Source of the DNA: Prorocentrum cordatum
Lineage: Eukaryota; Sar; Dinophyceae; Prorocentrales; Prorocentraceae
DNA: 64,000 nucleotides
Assembly (NCBI GenBank): GCA_963575745.1
Contig: CAUYUJ010002058.1
Location: forward strand, 25,010-89,009
Direction: 5' to 3'
Shown: positions 53,414-63,516 of the stretch, one piece after another
Position numbering within the stretch: position 1 is the stretch's first letter
Layout of the letters: each line of letters opens with the position of its first letter
Notes under the pieces: model-generated
Seen by the model: the letters and a program-made list of their open reading frames with translations, nothing else
Told to the model about the DNA's origin: nothing
Databases searched by the model: none
Position numbers and translations under genes: made by a program

Positions 53414-53548
53414 GTTAAGTCGGGCGTGCCCCTCTACAGGAGGAATATCCAAAAATAGGCTAAACATAGTATTCGGACGATTGTTTGCTATATGTGTTTA
53501 TTATTGTTTCGTCGAAATTCGGCCTATAGGGGGACAAGCCCGACTTAA
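53414..53548. mobile_element. MITE family A, cleanest copy (135 bp, TTAA both ends)
   Basis: From TTAAGTCGGGCGTGCCCCTC to TAGGGGGACAAGCCCGACTT then AA. Terminal inverted repeats of ~30 bp with few mismatches, perfect TTAA at both ends, and the shortest interior of the family. Best reference for the family. Confidence 0.92.
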
Positions 53549-54084
53549 TCCTTGGGCCGTTGGGCCGAGACCTGGGACAGGCGGGAAGCATGTTTTATCG
53601 CGTGGGAAATCAATGGGATAACTGCCCTTGTGGAGTCCACGGACGAGCACCCGAAGTGACGGATTTTCCCGTCGCAAAGGGTTTTCTCGTCAGGTTTGTA
53701 ATCGTGTGTTTTTTTTCCATTGGTTTGCCGATCGGCGCGGGCCCTCGGACCCCCGCCGCCCCCTCCCCCCCCGTGGAGCAGATCTTGGCTGCTGCTGGCG
53801 CCTGTCTCGCGCAGGTGGAGTCTCCCCCAGAGGCAGCACTCTTTGCAGACAGTCGCACCACGCAGAGGTGTGGAGCCAGACCCCCCCCCTTTGCGCCCAA
53901 TGTCGAAACGCCGAATTTTGAAAAACAGAAAAACGCTCACTTTCGTAGGGCGGAAGGGGGAGGCGGATGCCATTCCGGCACGTCCACGGCCCCTCGCAGT
54001 GTCGAGTGAGTCGTCGTCGGCGTTTGGGGAAAGAGGGCGCGCGCCCCGACCCTGGCCTAGCCCTTCTCCAGCCTCCGGGACTGG

Positions 54085-54466
54085 GCTGAAGTCGGGCATG
54101 TCCCTCTACAGGAAGAGTATTCAAAAATAGTTCAAACATAGTTTGGGATTTTTTTTTGTAAAAAAATGAATACGTATACGACTACCCTTCGGGGGATAAG
54201 GAGGTTCGGGGGGGGAGGAACCAACGTCTCACTCGCTCTGTCTCACTATCGATCTCACTATCGGTCTCGCTCGATCGATCTCACTCGATCGATCTCACAA
54301 TCGATCTCTTTCGATATTTTTCTTTTGATCGATCTCACAATCGGTCTCACAATCGATCTCACAATCGATCTCACTATCGATCTCACTATCGATCTCACAA
54401 TCGATCTCACATTCGGTCTCACAATCGATCTCACTTTCGATGTCATAATCGATCTCACAATCAACG

Positions 54467-54497
<31 letters not shown>

Positions 54498-55208
54498 TAC
54501 CAACAACATCATCGTCATCAACGTCATCAACATCATCATCATCATCATCATCATCATCGGGACACCATCATCATCATCATCAGCGGGACACCATCATCAT
54601 CACCACCTCATCATCATCAACATCATCATCATCATCATCATCGGGACACCATCCATCATCGTCACAATCATTATCATCAACATCATCATCATCGGGACAC
54701 CATCATCATCATCGGAACACCACCATCATCATCATATCAGCATCGTCAACATGAACAACATCATCAACATCATCATCATCATCATCATCGGGACACCATC
54801 ATCATCATCAGCAACATCATCATCAACATCATCATCACCACCGGGACACCATCATCATCGTCACCATCGTCATCATCACCACCATAATCATCATTATCAT
54901 CGGGACACCATCATCATCAACATCAGCATCATCATCACCATCATCGGGTCAACCATCATCAAAATCATCATCATCATCATCATCACATCATCCTCATCAT
55001 CAACATCATCACCTTCATCATCAGCGGGACACCATCATCGTCATCATCAGCATCATCAACATCATCATCATCGGGACACCATCATCATCATCACCTTCAT
55101 CAATAGTATCATCATTCACCTCATCATCATCAACGGGACACCATCATCATCATCTCTTCGTCATCATCTCATCATCATCAGCATTATCAGGATCATCAAC
55201 ATCATCAA

Positions 55209-55248
<40 letters not shown>

Positions 55249-55479
55249 GGGACACCGGCATCATCATCAGCAACATCATCATCATCAACATCAATATCAG
55301 CGGGACCATCATCATCATCAGTACCATCACCATCATCATCATCATCAACATCGTCAACATCACCATCATCAACATCATCATCATCATCACCATCGGGACA
55401 CCATCATCACCACCATCACCATCATCATTATCATCATCAACATCACCGACATCATCATCATCATCCTCATCCTCATCAA

Positions 55480-55531
<52 letters not shown>

Positions 55532-55913
55532 GGGACACCGACGGGACACCGACGGGACACCGGCGGGACACCGGCGGGACACCGCGGGCCACCGGCCCCC
55601 GGAAAGGAAGCATTTGGTCCGGCCGCGCCTCAGCAGGAGGCGGGACACCGGCGGGACACCGCGGGCCACCGGCCCCCGGAAAGGAATCAGTTGGTCCGGC
55701 CGCGCCTCAGCCGGAGGAGGCTTTCTTCTCGCCCGCCCACGCAGCTTCGCCTCGCCCGCACGCACTGCACGCACGAACACGAAACCGAAACCGATTTCCC
55801 GGTAGGGGGGCTCTCCGTTCCACTTCGATCTCACCCCCTTCACCTCCGATTTTGCGATTATGTTACATTCTTCCTCCAAATTCCGCCTGTAGGGCGACAT
55901 ACCCGACCTAACC
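54085..55913. mobile_element. MITE family A split by composite repeat copy 2
   Basis: The left half (54085-54160) reads AAGTCGGGCATGTCCCTCTA, TCAAAAATAG and CATAGTTTGGGATTTTT. The right half (55855-55913) reads TTCTTCCTCCAAATTCCGCC then TGTAGGGCGACATACCCG. The middle is the ATCGATCTCAC/ATC/GGGACACC composite repeat. Confidence 0.65.
54232..55850 (+). repeat. Composite dispersed repeat, copy 2, with 1-kb (ATC)n
   Basis: ATCGATCTCAC array (54240-54465), then ~1.05 kb of CATCAT punctuated by GGGACACC about 13 times, then a GGGACACCGGC array (55530-55600). Two ~85-bp repeats with GGCCCCCGGAAAGGAA follow, then the tail CGCCCGCCCACGCAGCTTCG ... CACTTCGATCTCACCCCC shared with 50223-50335. The long ORF here (Ile/His/Ser) is an artefact. 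Confidence 0.85.
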
Positions 55914-56074
55914 TAATTCTGGGGCTGGTCCAGGGAGTCTCGAAGACTGACCCTGACGACGTCGCACAAAAGCGGCACGAACAGTACACCCCGCCCCGCC
56001 TGCCATTCCCTCCTGGGGAAGGGGGGGGCAAGATGGCGGTGCAGGTGTTCTGTTGATTCCCTGCTTCCCGTTCA

Positions 56075-56560
56075 ATGCAACCAGCCCGCGCAAACGCAAC
56101 CACAACCGCAAAGGCGACACATTTAAACCCGCCAGCGCAATCACAACCGCAACCGCAACCAGGCGACACATTTCAACCCGCCCGCGCAACCGCAACCGCA
56201 ACCAGGCGACACATTTTAACCCGACCGCGTAGTTTCAATCCGCCCACGCAACCGCGACCGCAGCCAGGCGACACATTTCAACCCGCCCGCGTGCGCAACC
56301 GCAACCGCAGCCAGGCGACACATTTCAACCCGCCCGCGCGCGCAACCGCAACCGCAACCAGGCGACACATTACAACCCGCCCGCGTGCGCAACCGCAACC
56401 GCAACCATGCGACACATTTCAACCAGCCCGCCCGCGCAACCGCAACCGCAACCATGCGACACATTTCAACCCGCCCGCGCAACCGCAACCGCAACCGGGC
56501 GACACATGTCAACCCGCCCGCGCAACCGCAAGCGTAATCGCAACCGCCCGTCGCCGGCGC
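56075..56560 (+). repeat. 43-62 bp minisatellite (AGGCGACACATTTCAACCCG)
   Basis: About nine units of AGGCGACACATTTCAACCCG followed by CCCGCGCGCAACCGCAACCG, with length variation in the CGCAAC part. A plus frame stays open (P-A-R-A-T-A-T) only because stops are rare in the unit. Confidence 0.92.
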
Positions 56561-56649
56561 GTGCTCGGCGCCCCCACAGCGCGTCCGATGCGCCCTCCTT
56601 GCGGCTTTCTCGGGCTTCGCGAAAGGGACGGGGAGGACGAAGAGGACGT

Positions 56650-56877
56650 TGAGCAGAGCAGGAGGGGGAGGAGGAGCAGGAGGAGGAGGGGAGGGGGAGG
56701 AGGAGGAGATGGAGTTGGACGAGGACGACGAGGAGGATTAGGAGGAGGCGAAGGAGGAGGAGGAGGACCAGGAGGAGGAGGCAAAAAAAGAGAACGACGG
56801 GGAGGCCATGAAGACGAAAAGGAGAAGCAGGAGGATGATGTCGATGATATTGATGCTGCTGCTGATGATGATGATGC

Positions 56878-56932
<55 letters not shown>

Positions 56933-56933
56933 A

Positions 56934-56967
<34 letters not shown>

Positions 56968-57345
56968 GGAGGAGGAGGAGGAGGAGGAGGAGGAGGAGGA
57001 GGAGGAGGAGGAGGCTGAGGAGGAGGAGGAGGAGGAGGAGGAAAAGGAAAAGGACCAGGCGAAGGAGAAGGATGATGTGGTGCAGGAGCAGGGGGACGAG
57101 GACGAGGAGGAGCAGGAGGACGAGGAGGAGGAAAGGAAGGAAAAGGAGGAGGAGGAGGAGGGCGGGCAGGCTGGCCATGAGGAGGAGGACGATGGGTAGG
57201 GGGATACGTGGGTGGGGGTGCTTGAGGAGGTGCAGGAACGGGTAAGATGAAGGGCGACCAAAGGCGCGATGGGAAGATGGAGGGCCAGGAACCATGAGGA
57301 GGAGGAGGAGGAGGAGGAGGAGGAGGAGGAGGAGGAGGAGGCCGA
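56650..57345. repeat. GGA/GAT purine tracts
   Basis: GGA (56660-56790), GAT/GATGAT (56830-56965), GGA to ~57170 and pure GGA at 57298-57342. Acidic or Met/Arg frames on plus and Ser/Leu/Ile frames on minus are artefacts. Confidence 0.95.
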
Positions 57346-57657
57346 GGAGGATGAAAACGCAGTGGAGGCGGGGGGCGCAGGAGGCGGTGGCAGCACACCA
57401 TCAGCAAAATGGGAAGGATGAGGACGAGGAGGATGGGGAAGAGTTGGAGGAGGAGAACGTGTAGGAAGATTTGGGCGTACAGGTGGATGTCCTGCTCGCG
57501 GCCTCTGGGCAGTCCCCGCGGTTCTCCGCTGGGACATTGCAGCGGGGAAACCCCATTTCATGCTGCTGCCTTTGACTGAGGGATTCTGGCCTTTTGGCGG
57601 CTTCCTGGGGAGGCTCCGTGGCCATTCGGAGCCGTCTTAGAGCGGTCTTGGGGCCTC

Positions 57658-58785
57658 TTGGAGCATCTTGGGAGCCATCTGGAGCCATCTCATGCTATCG
57701 TGGGCCATCTTGGAGGTCATGTTGGGTTCTCTGAGGCCCTCCTAGCGCCATCCTGGGACATCTTGGACGCTCCAACGACCCGGGAAACTGTCCCTCCAGG
57801 GGAAGGGGTAGGGGGAGGGGTAAACCCCTCCCCGAAGGGGAAGAACGTGGTTGGAAGAAAAGGCTCTCTAGACTACCTATGCCCAGATTGCTGGTGGCAT
57901 TGTAGAAGGCGTAATGCAGAAGAGAATATGTTGCCCTTGTCTTGCGACCCGCTGCTGGCATATACCACGGCGAGAGAGAGAGAGAGAGTTGGGTCAGCCG
58001 CCGCACAGGCTGCGCCTACGCTGACAGGACGAGCTCTAGCAGCTCGCTGCTCGCACGCAGACAGCGATGTATCCGAGGTGTGGGCTGCTACGGCAGGGCT
58101 CGCAACCACCTCCACTTCAGCGGGCATCCGTCACCCTTGGCACAGCCACTCCAGCCGCGGGCGCGCCGATGCCGACGGACAAGAACAGCCACGCCCAGCT
58201 GCTTCTCACGAGGGCCTCGGGCGCGCGAAGTCTTGCGGCCACCGGAGGCCAAGCAGAACCGGAGAGGTGCCGACAGCGACCCTGGTCAGCTCGACACCCG
58301 CGATGCGAGGAGTGCTGGGCGAAGAGCGCGGCGCCCCCTCGTCCGCGCAGGCACGCCTGGCCCATGGCCGCCCCCACAGCAGCGCCCCCGAGGGCCTCGG
58401 GGAGGATCCTGGCCCAGGTCCGCCCCGTGACGATGCCCGGACAAACAGTGTCCACACCAACGGCGAGAAGGCGATGCAGCATGAAAACAGCCACAGTTGC
58501 GAAGTACCCCTGCTTCGCACCCCTCCCCCCAGGCCCCAAGTGGAAGTGTCCACATTCTGTCCCTGGCCTTTGGCCTACCGCCTGAACCCGTCAGCTTCGA
58601 ATTTGGAGGAGGGCGGGTACACATGTTGGTCCGACGTACTTGAATACTTCAAGGTCTTGGCGAGACACGCGTGGGACACTTTCGGCCCACCCACCGGAAC
58701 GCGGCCGGCCAAGGCGTGCCAGGAGCGGGGGCAGCGGCCGGCAGACGTGGCAGCCGTGCTGTCCGGCAGTGGTCGGGGTCGGTGA
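57658..58785 (+). CDS. Long open frame, doubtful
   Basis: 375 codons without a stop in GC-rich, non-repetitive DNA. No domain is visible, and two other plus frames and one minus frame are also open over 58067-58585, as expected from high GC alone. A short C-P-D-C-W-W-H-C-R patch near 57885 is the only feature. It could include an exon of an unrecognised gene; most likely it is chance. Confidence 0.2.
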   Translation: MEHLGSHLEPSHAIVGHLGGHVGFSEALLAPSWDILDAPTTRETVPPGEGVGGGVNPSPKGKNVVGRKGSLDYLCPDCWWHCRRRNAEENMLPLSCDPLLAYTTARERERVGSAAAQAAPTLTGRALAARCSHADSDVSEVWAATAGLATTSTSAGIRHPWHSHSSRGRADADGQEQPRPAASHEGLGRAKSCGHRRPSRTGEVPTATLVSSTPAMRGVLGEERGAPSSAQARLAHGRPHSSAPEGLGEDPGPGPPRDDARTNSVHTNGEKAMQHENSHSCEVPLLRTPPPRPQVEVSTFCPWPLAYRLNPSASNLEEGGYTCWSDVLEYFKVLARHAWDTFGPPTGTRPAKACQERGQRPADVAAVLSGSGRGR

Positions 58786-58827
58786 TGCATGTTGCGTGTG
58801 CTGCAGGGGGGCCCCAGTGGATTAGGA

Positions 58828-58972
58828 CGAGCGCGTCCCACTACTCGCAAAGTAGCTACTCGCAAATGGCATGGATCTGCCGCGGGGGATCTACGATACA
58901 TTACGTAGAAGCAGACATGTGTTTTTTCGGGCGTTTGCGAGTAGTCACTTTGCGAGTAGTGGAACGCGCTCG
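58828..58972. mobile_element. MITE family E, 145 bp with ~40-bp terminal inverted repeats
   Basis: CGAGCGCGTCCCACTACTCG and CGCAAAGTAGCTACTCGCAA at the left face TTTGCGAGTAGTCACTTTGC and GAGTAGTGGAACGCGCTCG at the right. Arms are ~40 bp with three or four mismatches. Only one copy is seen in the window. Confidence 0.85.
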
Positions 58973-58977
58973 GTGAT

Positions 58978-59445
58978 GGATGGAGGGATGGGGGGAGGCA
59001 TATCAGGAGGACGGAGACGGAGGTTTGGGGGGGGAAGGAGGGATGGGGCAGGGGGGCGGGTGATGGGGGGGGAGAAGGACGGGCAGCATGAGTTTGGAGG
59101 GAGGAGAGAAGCAGAGATAGAGGCAGGGGCGGGGGATGGGGAGGGAAGAGGGAGAGGAGGAGGAGGAGGAGGAGGAGGAGGAGGAGGGAAGAGGGAGGGA
59201 GGAGGGGGAGGAGGAGGAGGAGGAGGGAAGAGGGAGGAGGAGGGAGGAGGAGGAGGGGAGGAGGAGGAGGAGGAGGAGGAGGAGGAGGAGGGAAGAGGGA
59301 GGGGGAGGAGGAGGAGGGGAGGGAGGGAGGAGGAGGGAGGGAGGGAGGGAGGGAGGGAGGGAGGGAGGGAGGGAGGGAGGGAGGAGGGAGGGAGGAGGGA
59401 GGAGGAGGAGGAGGAGGAGGAGGAGGAGGAGGAGGAGAGAGGGAG

Positions 59446-59489
<44 letters not shown>

Positions 59490-59515
59490 GAGGAGGAGGA
59501 GGAGGAGGGGGAGGC
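58978..59515. repeat. GGGA/GGA purine tract
   Basis: GGA, (GGGA)n with about 15 perfect units near 59330-59380, GGA again and (GA)n near 59445-59480. Confidence 0.95.
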
Positions 59516-59604
59516 GGAGCAGGAATCGGATAAATGGAGGGAGAGGCGCAGCAGGAGGGGCAGGAGCAAGAAGATCAATTAGAGGTACCTCCCGAAGTAT
59601 CGTC

Positions 59605-60105
59605 GGGTGGCGATGCGACGCATTGCGTGCTCCATGTGGCATTGCCTCACGTGCGATGCGTTGTGCCATAACGTGGCTGCTTCACAGCGCTGTGTCGCAG
59701 TATGCAGTGCATTGCTAGGGTGTGCTCTGCCACGCGTTGCCTCGCTGCGCCGTACCCTTTTCAATGCGTGGCATCAGGCTCAGCCTTGCGCAGCGCTGGT
59801 GTAGTATGACACCGTAGCTTTAACGGGCGAAGAACGGTATAACATAAACGTTTTCGCTGTCGGGGGCGCCTGTCCCTGGGCGGCTGGAAAGTTTATACCC
59901 TTACGGTGGCACCGTAGGGGTATAAACTTTCGAGCCGCCCAGGGACAGGCGCCCCCGACAGCGAAAAAGTTTATTTTATACCTTTCTTCGCCCGTTAATA
60001 GGTGGTGGCATGCTGTGCGATGCTACACTACGCAACGAGTTCGTTGCATTAGCGGGCTTCGCAGTCCGTCGCGTTGCGCGTCGTGGCCTTGCAATGTAGG
60101 CACGT
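59605..60105. repeat. Degenerate GCGATGCG/GCATTGCG-rich DNA interrupted by a foldback element
   Basis: Words such as GCGATGCGACGCATTGCG and GCAGTGCATTGC recur on both sides of 59820-59998, so the foldback element inserted into older, simple-sequence-like DNA. Confidence 0.6.
59820..59998. mobile_element. Near-perfect 179-bp foldback element with TTAA ends
   Basis: TTAACGGGCGAAGAA ... GGCACC on the left is matched by its inverse to CGCCCGTTAA on the right. Arms are ~88 bp with about five mismatches and only a few bases of loop near 59910. TTAA at both ends fits a TTAA target. The central word TCGGGGGCGCCTGTCCCTGG is also in the relic at 4318-4397. Short foldbacks of this sort are moved by a transposase encoded elsewhere. 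Confidence 0.92.
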
Positions 60106-60227
60106 CGGTGTCGGAGGTTGTGAGAAGGCTTCTCAGAGGCCTCCGGGGCCTTCTAAGAAGGATCTCGCCGTCCAAGAAGCCCTCCCGCCGCTTTAGAAGG
60201 CCGCCCTTCTCGCGCCACCCCTCCGTG

Positions 60228-60420
60228 GGCGTCGCCAGCCTGTGTTCCTGCCCTTCTCCTCTGAGCGCCAGACGAGGCGACACCTTCCAGGTGCTGCTCA
60301 TCGTGCTCTGGCTCTACACCCGCGAGGCGTGGCTCCGGCACGTCCTCGACGCGCTCAGCATCGCGGTGGCCGCCGCCGCCGCGCAGCAGGCCGGAGGGCG
60401 CCAGCCATCGTTACACCCAC
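60228..60420 (+). CDS. Possible exon, membrane-helix-like, faint P5-type ATPase resemblance
   Basis: Within the frame 60015-60497, the stretch D-T-F-Q-V-L-L-I-V-L-W-L-Y-T-R-E-A-W-L reads like a transmembrane helix, then A-L-S-I-A-V-A-A-A-A-A. The F-Q-V-x-x-x-x-L-W pattern is reminiscent of the early membrane segment of P5-type ATPases. No phosphorylation motif or other ATPase domain is in the window. It may be an exon or a gene scrap, and the resemblance could be chance in GC-rich DNA. Confidence 0.22.
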
Positions 60421-60510
60421 ACCGATCCGTGCGCCCTCCTGCCCACGCCGGGAGCGCACGCCCAGGGTGGGTCTGGCCAGGATCGGTGTGGGTGTGACGC
60501 TATAAGCATA

Positions 60511-60624
60511 AGCTTTTGGCGCTCCGCGCGGACATGTGGGATCCGCGCTGGGCCACCCCCTGCAGCGCCTCCGGCGCCGCCCCCGGCGGATCCAAGAAAT
60601 CCGCGCGGAGCGCTAAAAGTTTAT
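60511..60624. mobile_element. ~114-bp inverted-repeat element (GCGCTCCGCGCGG)
   Basis: AGCTTTTGGCGCTCCGCGCG ... GGATCCGC faces GCGGATCC ... CGCGCGGAGCGCTAAAAGTT; arms ~37 bp. The interior is GC-rich (GGCGCCGCCCC). A diverged relative lies at 61868-61960 (GGCTCCGCGTGGATGTCTGG ... GCGCGTTCCGCGCGCC). Confidence 0.75.
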
Positions 60625-61030
60625 TCCCCAAGCAGTGCTTGCACTGAAGGGTTCCTAGCGGATCTTGAAGGATTTGGCGAAAGTTGGCGGCCGACTTCGG
60701 TAGGCCGCCAGGTACCCAGTTCCGAGTTCCTGGGCTCTCGGTTGCTGGTTCTGGGCCGATTTTGGTGGGCGGCGGGGTTCCGGGATTTTTGGGTTCTCGA
60801 GTCCTTATCGATCGGTCTCACTGTCGATCTCATTACCCATTTCTCTAACGATCTCACAATCGATCTCACTGTAGATCGAACGAGCGATCTCACGATCGAT
60901 CTCACCATCAACCTCACTGAATCGACACCACTCTCGGTCCCAAGACTGACCAGATTATCGTCCTCACTATCCTCGCTATCGATCCCACGATTGATCTCAC
61001 GATCGATTCCAATATCCGAATCATCAAATT
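60625..61030 (+). repeat. Composite dispersed repeat, partial copy 3
   Basis: Lead CAGTGCTTGCACTGAAG, GATTTGGCGAAAGTT and GGTGGGCGGCGGGGTTCCG as at 49072-49470, then a degraded ATCGATCTCAC array to ~61010. The GGGACACC and tail parts are absent. Confidence 0.8.
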
Positions 61031-61370
61031 TCAAACCATCCGCCGATTGGGGTTCTTCTCTGGTGCCATGTTTACGCCGCTGTGTATCATTCTATGTATG
61101 GTAGGCGTCCTCCTTGCAGGGCCCGGGCTCCTGGGACGGCGAGGGCGCCACGGGCTCGACGCCGCTGTCGCCGAAGGGCGCGCCGGCCGAGACAACAGCG
61201 GCCTCCCCTCGCCTGTTTGCTGTCCTGGCGGGGCCTCCCGGAGGCCACGTCGCGACGGCTGGAGATCCGCTTCGAGAGCTGTGGCCAGGACCGACAGTGG
61301 ATGCTGATGATCAGTATAGGTCGACCCTGCCAAATCAAGGGCACCCTCGTGTCCTCGGAAGGGTCTTGTG

Positions 61371-61531
61371 TCAAGTCGGGTCTGTCCCTCTACAGGAGGA
61401 GTGCTCAAAGATGGTCAAAACATAGTCCGGGGACGATTTTTGGGACTACGTTCGATCATGTTTTGCGTATGTTTGGACTGTTTTTTACTTTTCGTCCAAA
61501 ATCCGCCCGTAGGGGGACAGGCCCGACCTAA
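61371..61531. mobile_element. MITE family A, whole copy
   Basis: 161 bp, from CAAGTCGGGTCTGTCCCTCT to GCCCGTAGGGGGACAGGCCC then GACCTAA. It has the full interior including TAGTCCGGGGACGATTTTTG and GATCATGTTTTGCGTATG. Confidence 0.88.
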
Positions 61532-61645
61532 GACTCTGCTCGAGGGCCGATTGTGTGAGCGGACCCCGGCTGGGCTCCCGGCGCGGCGAGGGCGCCACAG
61601 GCGCCCCGCGGGCGTCGCCGCAGGGTGCCCGCCACGAAACAGAAG

Positions 61646-61779
61646 TTAAGTCGGACCAAAGTAGTCACAAAATACTCAGGGGGCGACTTTTTTACTTTTT
61701 CGGCCATTGGGGGGTATGTTTGTTCCATATTTTTGCTGTCCGTCCAAAATCCGCCTGTAGGGGGACATGCTTGACCTAA
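61646..61779. mobile_element. MITE family A, copy with a shortened left end
   Basis: TTAAGTCGGACCAAAGTAGT lacks the GGC-TGTCCCTCTACAGG part. The right end ATCCGCCTGTAGGGGGACAT then GCTTGACCTAA is complete. It lies 115 bp after the previous copy. Confidence 0.8.
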
Positions 61780-62059
61780 TACAGACGTGCTCAAACGTGC
61801 TCTGATCTCTGCGATCGAAATGGGTACGGAAAGAATTGTGAAAGTGGAACATAAGGCATAAACACAGAATGTCAGGGCTCCGCGTGGATGTCTGGGATCT
61901 GCGCTGGGCCCCCCTCTGGCGGCGCCTCCCGCGCCGCCCCTGGCGCGTTCCGCGCGCCACGGAGAAGGGCCCAGCGCAGATACAAGACATCACCGCGGCG
62001 CTTCAGAAGTCTTGTATTTCGACGGTATTTTCCGAACCATTTTTGAAGGGACCGTGCCC

Positions 62060-62185
62060 TGCGTTCCTTCCTTCCTCCTCTCCCCCTCCTCCCTCTCCTC
62101 CTCCTCCTCCGCCCACCTCTCCTCCCCCTCCTCGATCCTCCGCCCCCTCCTCCTCCGCCCACCTCTCCTCCCTCCCATCCCTGCC
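62060..62185. repeat. CCT-rich tract
   Basis: CCTCCTCCTCCGCCCACCTC units, two or three near-identical blocks. Confidence 0.85.
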
Positions 62186-62539
62186 TCTCCTCGCTCTCGT
62201 CCTCGTCGCCCGGGTGGTTGGCCGCGTGCGGCCCCTGGTCCGGAGGGCTGTCGGATCACAGCCTGGGGAGACGCAGGGAGGGGCGCGGAAAGCAACCCCC
62301 CCGCCCGAAATGTGACGCACCCCAGGAGGGAAAGCGGGGGAGACGGAAGGGCGAGGGGGGAGGGGAGGGAGAGGGAGAGAGAGAGGAAGAGGGAGGAGGG
62401 GAGGGGAGAGGGGCAAGTTAGGTGCGCTCGCGTCAACATCTGACATCCTACCCCTCCCTCCCATCCCTTACCATGGCGCTGATTTTCTCTATCCGCGGAC
62501 GCGTGTCGTAGCGGACCTGTGGCTCCGCGCGCGTGTGCG

Positions 62540-62778
62540 TAGTGGGTGGTGGTGCGCGTGCGTGCGTGCGTGTGTGCGTGGTTGTGGTTGTTGTGGTGGT
62601 GGTGTGTATGTGTGTGTGTGTGTGTGCGTGTGTGCGCGTGTGCTGTGGTGTGACGTGGTGTGGCGTCTTGGTGGTTTGGTGGTGGGCCAGGTGCGTACGT
62701 GCGTGATGGCGGTGGTGGTGGCGGTGGTGGTGTGTGTGTGTGTGTGTGTGCGTGTGTGTGTGTGTGTGCGTGTGCGTG

Positions 62779-62810
<32 letters not shown>

Positions 62811-62975
62811 TGTGTGTCTGTGTGTGCGCGCGTGTGATGTGGTGTGACGCGGTGTAGCGTGGTGGTGGTGGGTGGGGTAGTGCGGTGGTGGTGGCGGTGC
62901 GCGGTGGTGGTGCGCGTGCGTGCGTGCGTGCGTTGGTGGGTGGAAGTGGCGGTGGGTGTGCGTGCGGCGGGGCGG
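62540..62975. repeat. GT/GTGC/GGT microsatellite region
   Basis: (GT)n, (GTGC)n with about 12 units near 62780-62810, and GGTGGT words. It leads directly into the right copy of the end-duplicated segment, as the GGT tract does at 1-145. Confidence 0.92.
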
Positions 62976-63305
62976 GGCGTGGTGCGGCGCGGTGGTGGCG
63001 GGCGGATGGGCGCGCGAGAAAGAGGCCCGCGCTGGGGCGAGAACGCCATCCTGAACGACGGAGGCAAAACACCGATCCGAAAATGAGGCCCACGCTGCAG
63101 CGGGAGCACGATTCGGAACGATTCGGGAGCAGAAATGAGGCCGGCGCCTCAGCGAGAGCAGCATTTTGAAAAAAACGCAGGCGAAAACCCAACTCCGGGG
63201 AATCGTGTGTGTAAAAAAACAGTACGCGGGGGGGGGGGGGGGGGGGCGAATACGCAAAAGACGCCATCAGGGGAAGAGGGAGAGTAGTATTCATATTGAG
63301 TAATT
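62975..63305 (+). repeat. Dispersed segment, right copy (partner at 146-480)
   Basis: Close match to 146-480 from GTGCGGCGCGGTGGTGGCGG to ATATTGAGTAATTGTGG, with a ~50-bp deletion and a G-run at 63228-63246. Confidence 0.88.
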
Positions 63306-63516
63306 GTGGAGGAAGAGGAAAGAGGGAGAAGGGAGAGGAAGGGCGGGGGCGACAAAGTCGGCAGGGGGCCTGACGGGAGGAGAGGTTTGGGGCCCATAAC
63401 CCCGACTCTGGCATCTTTCTGCGACACCACCATGGAAGTACATAGAAACAACACAAAGCGGCCCCAAGAAGGTGGCCGCACCAGCGGTGGCGCAGAGCGC
63501 CTACTTGGTGCATTGA

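Noticed and set aside
54166-55911. 581-codon open frame rich in Ile, His and Ser
   Set aside because: It runs through the ATCGATCTCAC and CATCAT arrays, and its content changes exactly with the repeat type.
56075-57199. 374-codon plus-strand frame
   Set aside because: The first part is the CGCAAC minisatellite and the rest GGA/GAT tract; repeat translation only.
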